From positions 1 through 12,288 of the forward strand of contig VFHF01000105.1 in assembly GCA_009392095.1 (NCBI GenBank): 12,288 nucleotides of DNA. Reading direction: 5' to 3'. The DNA is from SAR202 cluster bacterium (lineage in GTDB: Bacteria; Chloroflexota; Dehalococcoidia; Lucifugimonadales; UBA3495). Numbering within the stretch: the first letter of the stretch is position 1; each line of letters starts with the position of its first letter. A model generated the notes under the pieces. That model ran no database searches. It was not told the origin of the DNA and saw nothing but the letters and a program-made list of their open reading frames with translations. The translations under genes were made by a program, and so were the position numbers. Positions 1 to 6,748 of the stretch are shown here, piece after piece.

Positions 1-14
1 ACATCGATCGGCAT
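1..14 (-). CDS. 5' end of a minus-strand gene (partial)
   Basis: Only four full codons are visible, reading Met-Pro-Ile-Asp, before the gene runs off the left edge. The call rests on the signals around the ATG (14 to 12). A clean GGAGG Shine-Dalgarno sequence lies on the minus strand at 28-24, nine bases upstream. The gene would be divergent from the glutamine synthetase gene and share its upstream region. No function can be inferred from so little sequence. Confidence 0.45.
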
Positions 15-94
15 AGTCCTGTTCCTCCGGTTGGTTTGAGCGTGCGGCAAGACACCTTTTGGGGAGCCAAGATATTCTCGCCGCCAAGTTTACA

Positions 95-106
95 TTGTTG
101 AAACAA
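95..106. repeat. 12-bp palindrome TTGTT-GA-AACAA, possible operator
   Basis: Two 5-bp arms are separated by two bases in the intergenic region between the partial minus-strand gene and glutamine synthetase. Its place between two divergent starts would suit a transcription factor site. The sequence is short and AT-rich, so chance is a real alternative. The rest of 15-300 holds no open reading frame worth calling. Confidence 0.25.
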
Positions 107-198
107 ACAGGTGCTACTCTAGTTGAGCGGTGCCTGGATTACAACCGGAAGCCGGCTGGTTAGTGTTGGGTTACATGACTGAAACGGGGTCCACAGAT

Positions 199-228
199 TT
201 GACCAAGTCCTGAGATTCTAGTTATAGT
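199..228 (+). promoter_or_regulatory. Sigma-70-type promoter of glutamine synthetase
   Basis: The -35 box is TTGACC (199-204) and the -10 box is TATAGT (223-228). Each matches consensus at five of six positions, and they are 18 bases apart. Transcription would start near 235, leaving a leader of about 65 bases before the ATG at 301. I see no glutamine-riboswitch-like structure in that leader. Confidence 0.5.
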
Positions 229-300
229 TCGGTCGCAGAATGAATATGAGAAAGGCTATCGCGATTTTTGGCTGGGCCAACGAAAAGAGGATAGAGAATT

Positions 301-1305
301 ATGAGTTACAAGGCTGAGTACATCTGGGTTGACGGACAAAAACCCACCGCCAAGCTGCGGTCCAAGGGTAAAGTGATTGCCGACGGTGAAGAACCCCCCA
401 TCTGGGCTTTCGATGGATCGAGCACTAACCAGGCCACCGGCGAGAATTCCGACTGTGTTCTGAATCCGGTTTTCGTTTGCCCCGACCCCATACGTCAGGG
501 AAATCACAAACTGGTGATGTGCGAAGTCCTACTCACCGACATGACTCCACATCCCTCCAATACCAGGGCCGCCTGCGCCGCGTCAGCCGACAAATACAGC
601 GCTATGGACATGTGGTTCGGAATCGAACAGGAATATACCTACTTCGATGGCATCAAGCCCTTGGGCTGGCCGGACAACGGGTTCCCCGCTCCTCAGGGTG
701 GTTATTACTGCGGCGTTGGTTCAGACGAAGTGTTTGGCCGCCCGATAGTGGAAGCCCACTTGGACGCTTGCATGGCAGCTGGACTGTCCATCGCCGGAAT
801 CAACGGCGAAGTCATGCCCGGACAATGGGAATTCCAGATTGGCGCGATTCCAGCCCCGGCCGTGGCCGACCAACTCTGGGTTGCCCGGTGGCTTCTCTAC
901 CGCATAGGCGAGCAGTTCAATGTGAGCGCCACCCTTGATCCCAAGCCGGTCCGAGGAGACTGGAACGGCGCCGGCGCCCACACCAACTTCTCCACCGAAC
1001 TGATGCGGAACGACTACGACGCCTGCGTCGCCGCCGCCGATGCCCTAGGAACCAAAGCCGACCTCCACATCGCCAACTACGGTGACCGGATCGAAGAACG
1101 GTTGACCGGCGAACATGAGACTTTGTCCTACAAAGAGTTTCGGTGGGGTGTCTCTGACCGGGGCGCCTCGATCAGGATCCCCTGGCAGGTGGCCCGCGAC
1201 CGGAAGGGTTACATAGAAGACCGTCGGCCCAACGCCAACTGCGACCCATACGTCGTGACTCGACTCATCATCGACACGGTCTGTGGAGCAGCGGCCGCCG
1301 CGTAG
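301..1305 (+). CDS. glnII: Glutamine synthetase, eukaryotic-like class II (GlnII type)
   Basis: This cytosolic enzyme condenses glutamate and ammonia to glutamine with ATP. At 334 residues it has the length of GSII enzymes of eukaryotes, rhizobia and actinomycetes, not the ~450-470 of the usual bacterial GSI. An N-terminal beta-grasp domain (about 1-85) carries WAFDGSST (35-42). The catalytic domain shows FGIEQEY (106-112), with metal-binding glutamates E109 and E111. It also has INGEVMPGQWEFQIG (167-181), GAGAHTNFST (223-232), SDRGASIRIP (285-294) and EDRRPNANCDPY (306-317). All are GSII hallmarks. AGAGG at 286-290 is a suitable ribosome site ten bases before the ATG. The gene is monocistronic, with its own promoter and terminator. 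Class II enzymes lack the adenylylation site of GSI, so control is probably transcriptional (inference). Confidence 0.96.
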   Translation: MSYKAEYIWVDGQKPTAKLRSKGKVIADGEEPPIWAFDGSSTNQATGENSDCVLNPVFVCPDPIRQGNHKLVMCEVLLTDMTPHPSNTRAACAASADKYSAMDMWFGIEQEYTYFDGIKPLGWPDNGFPAPQGGYYCGVGSDEVFGRPIVEAHLDACMAAGLSIAGINGEVMPGQWEFQIGAIPAPAVADQLWVARWLLYRIGEQFNVSATLDPKPVRGDWNGAGAHTNFSTELMRNDYDACVAAADALGTKADLHIANYGDRIEERLTGEHETLSYKEFRWGVSDRGASIRIPWQVARDRKGYIEDRRPNANCDPYVVTRLIIDTVCGAAAAA

Positions 1306-1330
1306 CTATTACTCCATTATCAGGTGATCA

Positions 1331-1371
1331 GAAAAAGACCCGCCTCGGTTATACCGGGGCGGGTCTTTTTC
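1331..1371. terminator. Bidirectional intrinsic terminator between glnII and aspartate dehydrogenase
   Basis: A perfect 14-bp stem pairs 1331-1344 with 1358-1371. It is extended by four more pairs (one G-U) to a TTATA loop at 1349-1353. The stem core is GC-rich (GACCCGCC/GGCGGGTC) and is flanked by A5 on the left arm and T5 on the right. It therefore yields a terminal U-run on either strand. It sits 25 bases after the glutamine synthetase stop and 23 bases past the convergent aspartate dehydrogenase stop, so it can serve both. Confidence 0.9.
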
Positions 1372-1394
1372 TATGTTGTTAACTCCATCATGGG

Positions 1395-2198
1395 TTAGGT
1401 GCCGATACGGAATGGATCAACCGCGTCCTGAACCGAGCGGATGATTGAGAGAGCGGTTAATTTGCCCGTTTTCGGGTTCTCTGAAGGAATGTTCTCGATG
1501 TGCACTCTCAGGACCCCGAATTCGCCGACGACTTCTATGTCATGGCAGTTCCGTTCCAGGCCGGGCACCGCCAGCATCTTCACCTGGGTCCGGTCAGGGC
1601 CCAGGCCGGCCAGACTTACGGCCGCCGAAACGTTCAGATTGGCCGGGAACCCTTTCACCGCCTCCCTGGCGGTCCCGGAAAATACTTCCATCTCCTCGGT
1701 CAGTCCTTTCAGGCTGATGCCGTTCTCTATAAGATGCGGCGCGCCTTCCAGACCAATGGGCGGTTTGCGGGAGACCATGGTCACGTGGTCCACTCGGCCC
1801 GCACACGCCGACTTTATCCCATCCAGACCTGCGATTGCGCCCGACGGTGCTAACAGGCGGCAACCTTTCTCGCGTGCCTCCTCGATGATGCCCGGGAATT
1901 CCAGCAGGGCGCCGATGCTGATGACCATCAAGTCTTTCCTGGCGGCGAAGGTCTCTTTAGCTAGTTCTTCGACGATATGACCGCCCGCCATCTCGACCAA
2001 TAGGTCCGACTTTGCGATCAGTTCTTGGCGGTCCAGGTAAGGAGGAGGGTTATCCAAGCTGCCAAGAAACTCGTGGGCCCGCTGCTCGTTCCGGCTAGTC
2101 ACACCGGCCACTGCCACGTTCAACTTGCCGGAGTCGGCGGCCCGCATCAAAGCCTGGCCGATGGCCCCGCACCCAACGATCCCTATCGACTGGGTCAT
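1395..2198 (-). CDS. nadX: L-aspartate dehydrogenase (NadX-like)
   Basis: The family oxidises L-aspartate with NAD(P)+ to iminoaspartate. This either feeds NAD synthesis through NadA or releases ammonia and oxaloacetate. At 267 residues the length is normal. The N-terminal Rossmann fold opens with GIVGCGAIGQAL (6-17). The catalytic domain has LAPSGAIAGLDGIKSA (116-131), KGFPANLNVSAAVSLAGLG (182-200) and NCHDIEVVGEFG (217-228), with H219 at the usual catalytic histidine position. The ATG has GAGGAG on the minus strand at 2212-2207, eight bases away. No nadA or nadC is beside it, so a catabolic or nitrogen-recycling role is as likely as NAD synthesis. It is divergent from the MBL hydrolase gene and convergent with glutamine synthetase, which could re-assimilate the ammonia. 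Confidence 0.88.
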   Translation of the reverse strand: MTQSIGIVGCGAIGQALMRAADSGKLNVAVAGVTSRNEQRAHEFLGSLDNPPPYLDRQELIAKSDLLVEMAGGHIVEELAKETFAARKDLMVISIGALLEFPGIIEEAREKGCRLLAPSGAIAGLDGIKSACAGRVDHVTMVSRKPPIGLEGAPHLIENGISLKGLTEEMEVFSGTAREAVKGFPANLNVSAAVSLAGLGPDRTQVKMLAVPGLERNCHDIEVVGEFGVLRVHIENIPSENPKTGKLTALSIIRSVQDAVDPFRIGT

Positions 2199-2277
2199 AA
2201 CATCATCTCCTCAGCTTTTTATCTCGCAGACAAGATGTTACCATTCTCAATGCCCCCACCACCGTGCCTATCCGTTT

Positions 2278-2299
2278 GCCCACCGCTAAACTGGTGGGC
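2278..2299. repeat. Inverted repeat GCCCACC-N8-GGTGGGC in a divergent promoter region
   Basis: Perfect 7-bp arms (2278-2284 and 2293-2299) flank an AT-richer 8-base centre. The element lies in the 146-bp gap between the divergent aspartate dehydrogenase and MBL hydrolase genes. No T-run follows, so it is not a terminator. Arm length and spacing fit an operator for a dimeric regulator, which is an inference. I could not place convincing -35/-10 pairs for either gene in this gap. Confidence 0.4.
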
Positions 2300-2344
2300 G
2301 CACGCCTGAGTTAACCGGGGCAATGACGCTTGAAACGGGGACCG

Positions 2345-3472
2345 ATGTTAGAAACCGAGATACTAAAACGAGGCGACGATTCAGGAAACGGGACCCTCAT
2401 AAAATACACCTCGGCCACCGGAGCCGTGATCAAGGCCATAGGCGTTCCTCTGTCTTGGAAATCGACTCTGGGACCGACATGGTGCTACGTGATCGAGGGA
2501 GACGACCTAACGCTGGTAGACCCAGGCTGTTACGGCTCTCTGAGCTATCTGGAGCAGGGATTGGAGGCGCTTGGACGGTCGTTGACTGACGTGGCCCGCA
2601 TCGTTGTGAGCCACGGACACATGGACCATGACGGCAGTTGCCCTCCGGTGATTCGGAAGAGCGGCGCAGAGCTCTGGGCCCACGAGATGTACGGCTTCAT
2701 GCTGCAGGCTGACCGCGGCGACGTTGAACGAGGTTGGCGCAGAGAAGTTCAGGGGTTCGAAGCCTTCGAGCATTCAGAGACGATGACCAGGGCCATGGAG
2801 CACCGGGAACTCAATCATGATCTGGTCCTGGACCATCCGGTTACTGACAACCTCCAAGCCGGCGGACTCACCTTCTATCACACCCCGGGCCACTCCCCGG
2901 ACGAACTGTGCATCAAGTTCGACCAGGTGCTGTTCTCAGGAGACCATATCCTGCCCCTGATCACGCCTCATCCATCGGTAGCCATGAGTTACAACTCGTT
3001 TCAGGCGAAGCTTCCGTCCGCGTACCGCGGTGAAAACGAGATCTACGGTCTCAAAGCCCTGCTCACGTCTTTGAAACGGATGGCCGAGTTGGATGGGAAT
3101 CTAACTGTGCTGCCAGCTCACAGAGCGTTCTTCCGAGGTCAGTTCAATCCCATCGGTGTGGGGAGGGCCACGGAGATATTGGAACACCACCGTAACCGCT
3201 GCCATGAATTGACCGATGTGATGAAGTCCGGACCCAAAGAACTGGTCGCGATCACCCGCGAATATTTTTCCGACCGGGAGCTAGAAGAGCAGAACTTCTT
3301 TTTGGCGTTCACCGAGGTCATGGCCCACATAGAGTTGATGCAAGAAGCCGGAGACATTTCCACACAGGGCAATGTCGCCAGCGGAAACGCGTGGAGCAAC
3401 GGCCTAGGACCCAACGTCCTGATCAGTTGGGATGGAACCGATAATTTCTCCGGCTTGATCGACGGCCTATAA
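2345..3472 (+). CDS. Metallo-beta-lactamase-fold hydrolase
   Basis: A dinuclear-zinc hydrolase of the glyoxalase II/LACTB2-like branch of the MBL superfamily, 375 residues long. Metal ligands are visible. The HxHxDH motif is SHGHMDH (H90, H92, D94, H95). H183 lies in HTPGHSPDE, the bridging D200 in FSGDHI, and H259 in PAHR. The helical C-terminal part after about residue 270 resembles the winged-helix tail of this branch. Substrates in the family include thioesters, lactones and other esters, and none can be chosen from sequence. The ATG at 2345 is preferred. An in-frame TTG at 2330 would add five residues but has no better ribosome site, and the GGGGA at 2337-2341 is close to the ATG. The gene ends nine bases from the convergent GMC oxidoreductase stop. 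A role hydrolysing an intermediate of the neighbouring catabolic genes is an inference. Confidence 0.88.
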   Translation: MLETEILKRGDDSGNGTLIKYTSATGAVIKAIGVPLSWKSTLGPTWCYVIEGDDLTLVDPGCYGSLSYLEQGLEALGRSLTDVARIVVSHGHMDHDGSCPPVIRKSGAELWAHEMYGFMLQADRGDVERGWRREVQGFEAFEHSETMTRAMEHRELNHDLVLDHPVTDNLQAGGLTFYHTPGHSPDELCIKFDQVLFSGDHILPLITPHPSVAMSYNSFQAKLPSAYRGENEIYGLKALLTSLKRMAELDGNLTVLPAHRAFFRGQFNPIGVGRATEILEHHRNRCHELTDVMKSGPKELVAITREYFSDRELEEQNFFLAFTEVMAHIELMQEAGDISTQGNVASGNAWSNGLGPNVLISWDGTDNFSGLIDGL

Positions 3473-3481
3473 CCGGCCGGC

Positions 3482-5020
3482 CTACCCCTCTTTCATCCAA
3501 TCGGCTACCCGCTCACCGATCATTATGGTGGTGGAGTTGGTGTTGGCCCGCACCACATTTGGCATAACCGACGCGTCTGCCACTCTGATGTTCTCCATCC
3601 CGTGAACCCTGCAGTATTGATCCACCACGGCGCCCTTATCCGAAGCCGGGCCCAACTTGCAGGTGCCTGAGATGTGGGTGGTGTTCACCGTGATCTGGAG
3701 CATCCAATCGTCCAGCGTGTCGTCAGACTTGATATCCGCCTCTTTGGGCTCTAAGCGTTGGTCGATGATGTCCTTGTACATGGGGTGTTCCACCAGATCC
3801 ATCGCCAAGCGGACAGCTTCCCGCAGCCGCTCCCGGTCCCAGGCATCCTCCAGATAGCGGTAATTCAGGTGAGGTTGGACGGTCGGGTCGCCGGAGGCAA
3901 GGGTCAGCTCACCGAAACCGTTGGCCAACTCCAAGACACAGGTGAAGCGCACGCCCTCTTGCTCGTAGGGGTCGGGCGCGCCGATGGGCGAGGAGAAGGC
4001 CGACGGCAGGATCTGCATATCGTTCCGGTCTTCCGAACCGGTGGCGGTGTACCGCAGGGCCAGTTGATACCTGGGCGCCTTGGGGTCTTGGGGAAAGTCG
4101 TCTTTCACCTTATAAACCACCGGCACGATTGGGTGATCTCGCAGGTTCTGCCCAACTCCCGGTAGCTCATGGACCACTTCGATTCCATGTTTCTTTAGTT
4201 GGCCAGCCGGTCCCACGCCTGAGAGCATCAAGATATGGGGTGAGGCGATGGCCCCGGCACTGAGGACGATCTGGTCACCCTCAACCGTAAACCGTTCCCC
4301 GCCGCATTCCACCTCGGCCCCGATGGCCCTTTTGCCCTCGAACAGGATCCTATGAACCAAGACGTTTGCTTTGATAGTCAGGTTCAGACGGTGCCGGCTG
4401 AGATTTATGTAAGTGAGACCGGTGCTCATGCGCACGCCGTCGGGATTGTTCATGGGAATCGGGCCCACGCCGCCGGACTCGGGGTGGTTCATATCGGGAT
4501 CGAATGGAAAACCCTTGTCAATCAGAGCGTCGTGGAAAGCTTGGTGAAAGGGCAGCCACTCGTTCTGCTTGAAGCGCCGCACGGGCATCGGACCTTCGGT
4601 GCCGTGAAAATCGTCCCTGATGTCCGCATCCGTTTCCTGCTTCCTGAAGTAAGGCAGAACCTTCAGATACTCCCACTGGTCATTGCCCATGGCGGCCCAA
4701 TTTTCAAAGTCCTCGGGCAGCCCGCGCAGGAAAACCTGGCCATTGATGGCGCTGGACCCGCCCACCACCTTGCCTCTGGGCACCGCGAGGTCGTGCCGGT
4801 CGGGAGTACCCGTGCCTACGAATGACCAGTTGTGGGGGCCGCCCATGGCCGCGGCGTCGGGGGTGTAGCCGAATTTGATATCGTCGGGATAGTGCTCAAA
4901 GTCCGGGTAGTCAGGGCCAGCCTCCAACAACAACACCGACCGGTCCTGGTCTTCCGATAACCGGCTGGCGATGGCACATCCGGCTGACCCGGCGCCGATC
5001 ACTATCACGTCGTACTTCAA
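3482..5020 (-). CDS. GMC-family FAD-dependent oxidoreductase (choline/alcohol dehydrogenase-like)
   Basis: GMC enzymes use FAD to oxidise primary or secondary alcohols to carbonyls. The 512-residue protein starts with a dinucleotide-binding motif, IGAGSAG (8-14), and LEAG (32-35) for the FAD ribose. GMC signature 1 covers about 81-100 (PRGKVVGGSSAINGQ) and signature 2 about 256-271 (GAIASPHILMLSGVGP). The C-terminal active site carries HISGTCKLG with H449 as probable catalytic base, and ANTNSTT (492-498) supplies the partner Asn. The TTG start at 5020 is chosen because AAGGAG (minus strand, 5034-5029) lies eight bases upstream and the protein then begins right before the FAD-binding strand. 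An in-frame TTG at 5095 adds 25 unlikely residues and falls in the -35 box of the promoter. The gene is divergent from the crotonase, which suggests it may make the ketone that the crotonase cleaves (inference). Substrate unknown. Confidence 0.93.
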   Translation of the reverse strand: MKYDVIVIGAGSAGCAIASRLSEDQDRSVLLLEAGPDYPDFEHYPDDIKFGYTPDAAAMGGPHNWSFVGTGTPDRHDLAVPRGKVVGGSSAINGQVFLRGLPEDFENWAAMGNDQWEYLKVLPYFRKQETDADIRDDFHGTEGPMPVRRFKQNEWLPFHQAFHDALIDKGFPFDPDMNHPESGGVGPIPMNNPDGVRMSTGLTYINLSRHRLNLTIKANVLVHRILFEGKRAIGAEVECGGERFTVEGDQIVLSAGAIASPHILMLSGVGPAGQLKKHGIEVVHELPGVGQNLRDHPIVPVVYKVKDDFPQDPKAPRYQLALRYTATGSEDRNDMQILPSAFSSPIGAPDPYEQEGVRFTCVLELANGFGELTLASGDPTVQPHLNYRYLEDAWDRERLREAVRLAMDLVEHPMYKDIIDQRLEPKEADIKSDDTLDDWMLQITVNTTHISGTCKLGPASDKGAVVDQYCRVHGMENIRVADASVMPNVVRANTNSTTIMIGERVADWMKEG

Positions 5021-5066
5021 ATCAAACTCTCCTTCTACAGTTGCAACCCAAGAGCGGATGGAGGGC

Positions 5067-5095
5067 AGTTTAGGGCCGGGCGGAACAGCCGTCAA
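5067..5095 (-). promoter_or_regulatory. Sigma-70-type promoter of the GMC oxidoreductase
   Basis: On the minus strand TTGACG (5095-5090) is followed after exactly 17 bases by TAAACT (5072-5067). Five and four of six positions match consensus. Transcription would begin near 5060, leaving about 40 bases of leader that includes the AAGGAG ribosome site. This geometry supports the TTG start at 5020. Confidence 0.5.
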
Positions 5096-5162
5096 ACGGC
5101 CTTGGCGTACCGATGTGGTAGTTTATTGGCCTTGATGAAATCAGTTAGTTGGAGGGAACATC

Positions 5163-5921
5163 ATGGCGACATTGACAGAATACGAAAACAAATATGAAAC
5201 AGTGCGGTTCGAGCGCACCGACGGCATCCTGCAGGTTACGTTCCATTCCGGTGACGGCAGCCTGCTCTGGGGCGAGCCATCGCACCGGGAGCTGGGCCAC
5301 GCCTTTGCCGATATCGGCAGCGACGTTGAGAACCAGACCGTGATCCTGACCGGCGCCGGCGACGACTATTGCGCTGACTTTACGCCTGGCCGGTCATCCA
5401 GAAGGATGCCTAAAGACTGGGACAAAACCTACTGGGAAGGCAAACGGCTGCTGCTCAACCTGCTGGATATAGAGGTACCGGTCATAGGCGCGGTCAACGG
5501 CCCGGCCCTGATCCATGCAGAGATTCCGGCACTGTCAGACATCGTTTTAGCCTCGGAGACTGCCACATTTCAAGATGGCCCGCACTTCCCGCGAGGAGTG
5601 GTGCCTGGTGACGGCGTGCATGTAGTGTGGCCCATGCTGCTCGGCACCAACCGTGGCCGGTACTTCTTGCTGACCGGCCAGACCCTGTCGGCCCAAGAAG
5701 CGTTGGACCTAGGCGTCGTTAGCGAGGTGCTGCCAAAAGAGCAATTGCTGCCACGGGCCTGGGAATTGGCCCGCATGATCGTAGAGCGCCCGCCGCTAAC
5801 CGTTCGTTACAGCAGGGTCGCCATGACCTTGAACATCAAGCGGCAGATGCAAGACATGCTGGGCTACGGCTTGATGCTGGAGGGACTAGCCTACGTCGAC
5901 CGGTCTCTGTCGGAGGAATAA
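5163..5921 (+). CDS. Crotonase-family beta-diketone hydrolase, 6-oxocamphor hydrolase-like
   Basis: The crotonase superfamily includes enoyl-CoA hydratases, but this 252-residue protein resembles the CoA-independent C-C hydrolase 6-oxocamphor hydrolase (OCH, CamK). OCH opens a cyclic beta-diketone by a retro-Claisen reaction. Compared from memory with the Rhodococcus enzyme, it aligns without gaps at a constant offset of four. All five OCH active-site residues are kept: H41 (OCH H45), H118 (H122), H141 (H145), D150 (D154) and E240 (E244). The stretches ATFQDGPHFP (134-143), VPGDG (147-151), NRGRYFLLTGQ (163-173) and LLPRAWELAR (195-204) match closely. The start has GGAGGG (5151-5156) six bases upstream. 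It is divergent from the GMC oxidoreductase, 142 bases apart. An automatic label of enoyl-CoA hydratase would probably be wrong in reaction. The natural diketone is unknown and need not be a camphor derivative. Confidence 0.9.
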   Translation: MATLTEYENKYETVRFERTDGILQVTFHSGDGSLLWGEPSHRELGHAFADIGSDVENQTVILTGAGDDYCADFTPGRSSRRMPKDWDKTYWEGKRLLLNLLDIEVPVIGAVNGPALIHAEIPALSDIVLASETATFQDGPHFPRGVVPGDGVHVVWPMLLGTNRGRYFLLTGQTLSAQEALDLGVVSEVLPKEQLLPRAWELARMIVERPPLTVRYSRVAMTLNIKRQMQDMLGYGLMLEGLAYVDRSLSEE

Positions 5922-6509
5922 CCCGGATCTTCTGACGGGCGGGTCTCTATGGCCATTGCCCAGATAATTGCCCGGCTCCGTCCAATTTGCGCCGTACATC
6001 TCTATCACATCCTGGCGCACCGATGACGCAGCGGCCAGTGCCAATTTCTGTAAAAGAGTGGGATCGGGATCGGCCAGCGTGATATCCAAGATGTTCTCGG
6101 TTGCGGCCGAGACACCAACTACCTTACGCAGGTCGGCTTTAACATCGGGGCTTTCTTCGGCAGACAATAGGTGTTCCCCACCGGAGAACGGCTTGGTAAT
6201 GTAGTCGTCAGCCCCAGATCTAAGACCGCGGAGCTTGTCTCTCTCTTGGGATGCGGCTGTTAGGAACAAGACCGGCACCTAAGACACTTCTTTTAAGCGT
6301 TCCAGGACCTGCCAGCCGTCCATCACCGGCACGGAGATGTCGAGTACAACCAAGTCCGGACGGTCGCCATAGAACCAGCGTAGGCCGTCCTGGCCGTCCG
6401 CGGCAACTACGGTTTCGCAACTTGCCCTTTTCAGACGGGTAACGACGATAGTCCTGATATCTTCTTCATCTTCGATCACGAGGATTTTCTTCTGTTGTTC
6501 TGAGACCAT
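5886..6509 (-). pseudogene. CheY-like response regulator interrupted by an in-frame TAG
   Basis: The minus-strand frame encodes a receiver domain in two parts. The first 76 codons (6509-6282) give ILVIEDEEDIR (9-19) with the acidic pocket and LDISVPVMDG (56-65) with phospho-acceptor D57. A TAG at 6281-6279 stops translation. The same frame continues at once with VPVLFLTAAS (conserved Thr84) and GADDYITKPF (conserved Lys106). Spacing of D57, T84 and K106 is normal, so the TAG replaces one codon with no frameshift. CAG, GAG or AAG would be one base away. Receiver homology ends near codon 120 (about 6150). The remaining ~87 codons to the TAG at 5888-5886 are unrecognised and run 36 bases into the 3' end of the opposite-strand crotonase. 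No output domain or histidine kinase is present. The weak GGGGTGG ribosome site and the lesion suggest a decaying gene. A sequencing error is the main alternative. Confidence 0.75.
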
Positions 6510-6530
6510 GTTCCACCCCGTTTACGAGGA

Positions 6531-6539
6531 GTTATAGCA
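6531..6539 (-). promoter_or_regulatory. Extended -10 promoter candidate for the response regulator
   Basis: On the minus strand TGCTATAAC contains a TG-N extension followed by TATAAC, five of six to consensus. A start near 6524 would leave a leader of only about 15 bases before the ATG at 6509. There is no good -35 box, as is usual for extended -10 promoters. Confidence 0.35.
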
Positions 6540-6568
6540 AAATCAATAAAGGTAAATCTCCATTCAGC

Positions 6569-6631
6569 CGTGTCCGTTACCGTCATTTCCGTGATCCGCA
6601 CCCGTGATCCGCAGTGCAGTATGCGGACACG
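6569..6631. repeat. Tandem 12-bp repeat inside an 8-bp inverted repeat
   Basis: CCGTGATCCGCA occurs twice, at 6589-6600 and 6602-6613, with a period of 13 bases. The pair is bracketed by CGTGTCCG (6569-6576) and its exact inverse CGGACACG (6624-6631). The inner TGCGGA at 6622-6627 also mirrors the repeat's TCCGCA. The cluster lies upstream of the candidate promoter of the oxygenase genes and looks like a multi-site regulator-binding region. Confidence 0.45.
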
Positions 6632-6671
6632 CCCCGGTAGTAACCGTTTGGATTCCCGTTTAGGGTCGCTT

Positions 6672-6680
6672 TGATATACT
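6672..6680 (+). promoter_or_regulatory. Extended -10 promoter candidate for the LLM-P450-HpaB gene run
   Basis: TGATATACT gives a TG-N extension and a TATACT hexamer, five of six to consensus. The predicted start is near 6687, about 62 bases before the LLM ATG. The best upstream -35-like match is poor. The repeat cluster at 6569-6631 lies about 40-100 bases upstream, where an activator could act (inference). Confidence 0.4.
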
Positions 6681-6748
6681 TACGGCGATTCCCAGCCTGA
6701 CGGTCCCACGGCGGTGTTGCGGGCTATTTCGAATAATAAAGGGTAAGC

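Noticed and set aside
477..938. A 153-codon plus-strand open frame
   Set aside because: It lies wholly inside glutamine synthetase in another frame, and its translation is rich in Arg, Ser and Pro with no family motif. It is a shadow of the GC-rich real gene.
1441..1980. A 179-codon plus-strand open frame
   Set aside because: It is antisense to aspartate dehydrogenase, which has full motif support. It has no ribosome site or recognisable domain.
179..2343. TGAAACGGGG occurring upstream of both glutamine synthetase (179-189 region) and the MBL gene (2331-2340)
   Set aside because: A ten-base match between two sites, without symmetry or similar distance to the starts, is not enough to propose a shared regulatory site.
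3473..3481. CCGGCCGGC palindrome between the convergent MBL and GMC stops
   Set aside because: It is only nine bases with no loop or T-run, so it cannot be an intrinsic terminator and is likely base composition.
4352..4825. A 157-codon plus-strand open frame
   Set aside because: It is antisense to the GMC oxidoreductase and its composition follows the complementary codons.
6279..6281. Stop-codon recoding (TAG read as an amino acid)
   Set aside because: Other genes here end in TAG (GMC oxidoreductase, P450, asparaginase-like), so TAG works as a normal stop and a lesion or error is simpler.
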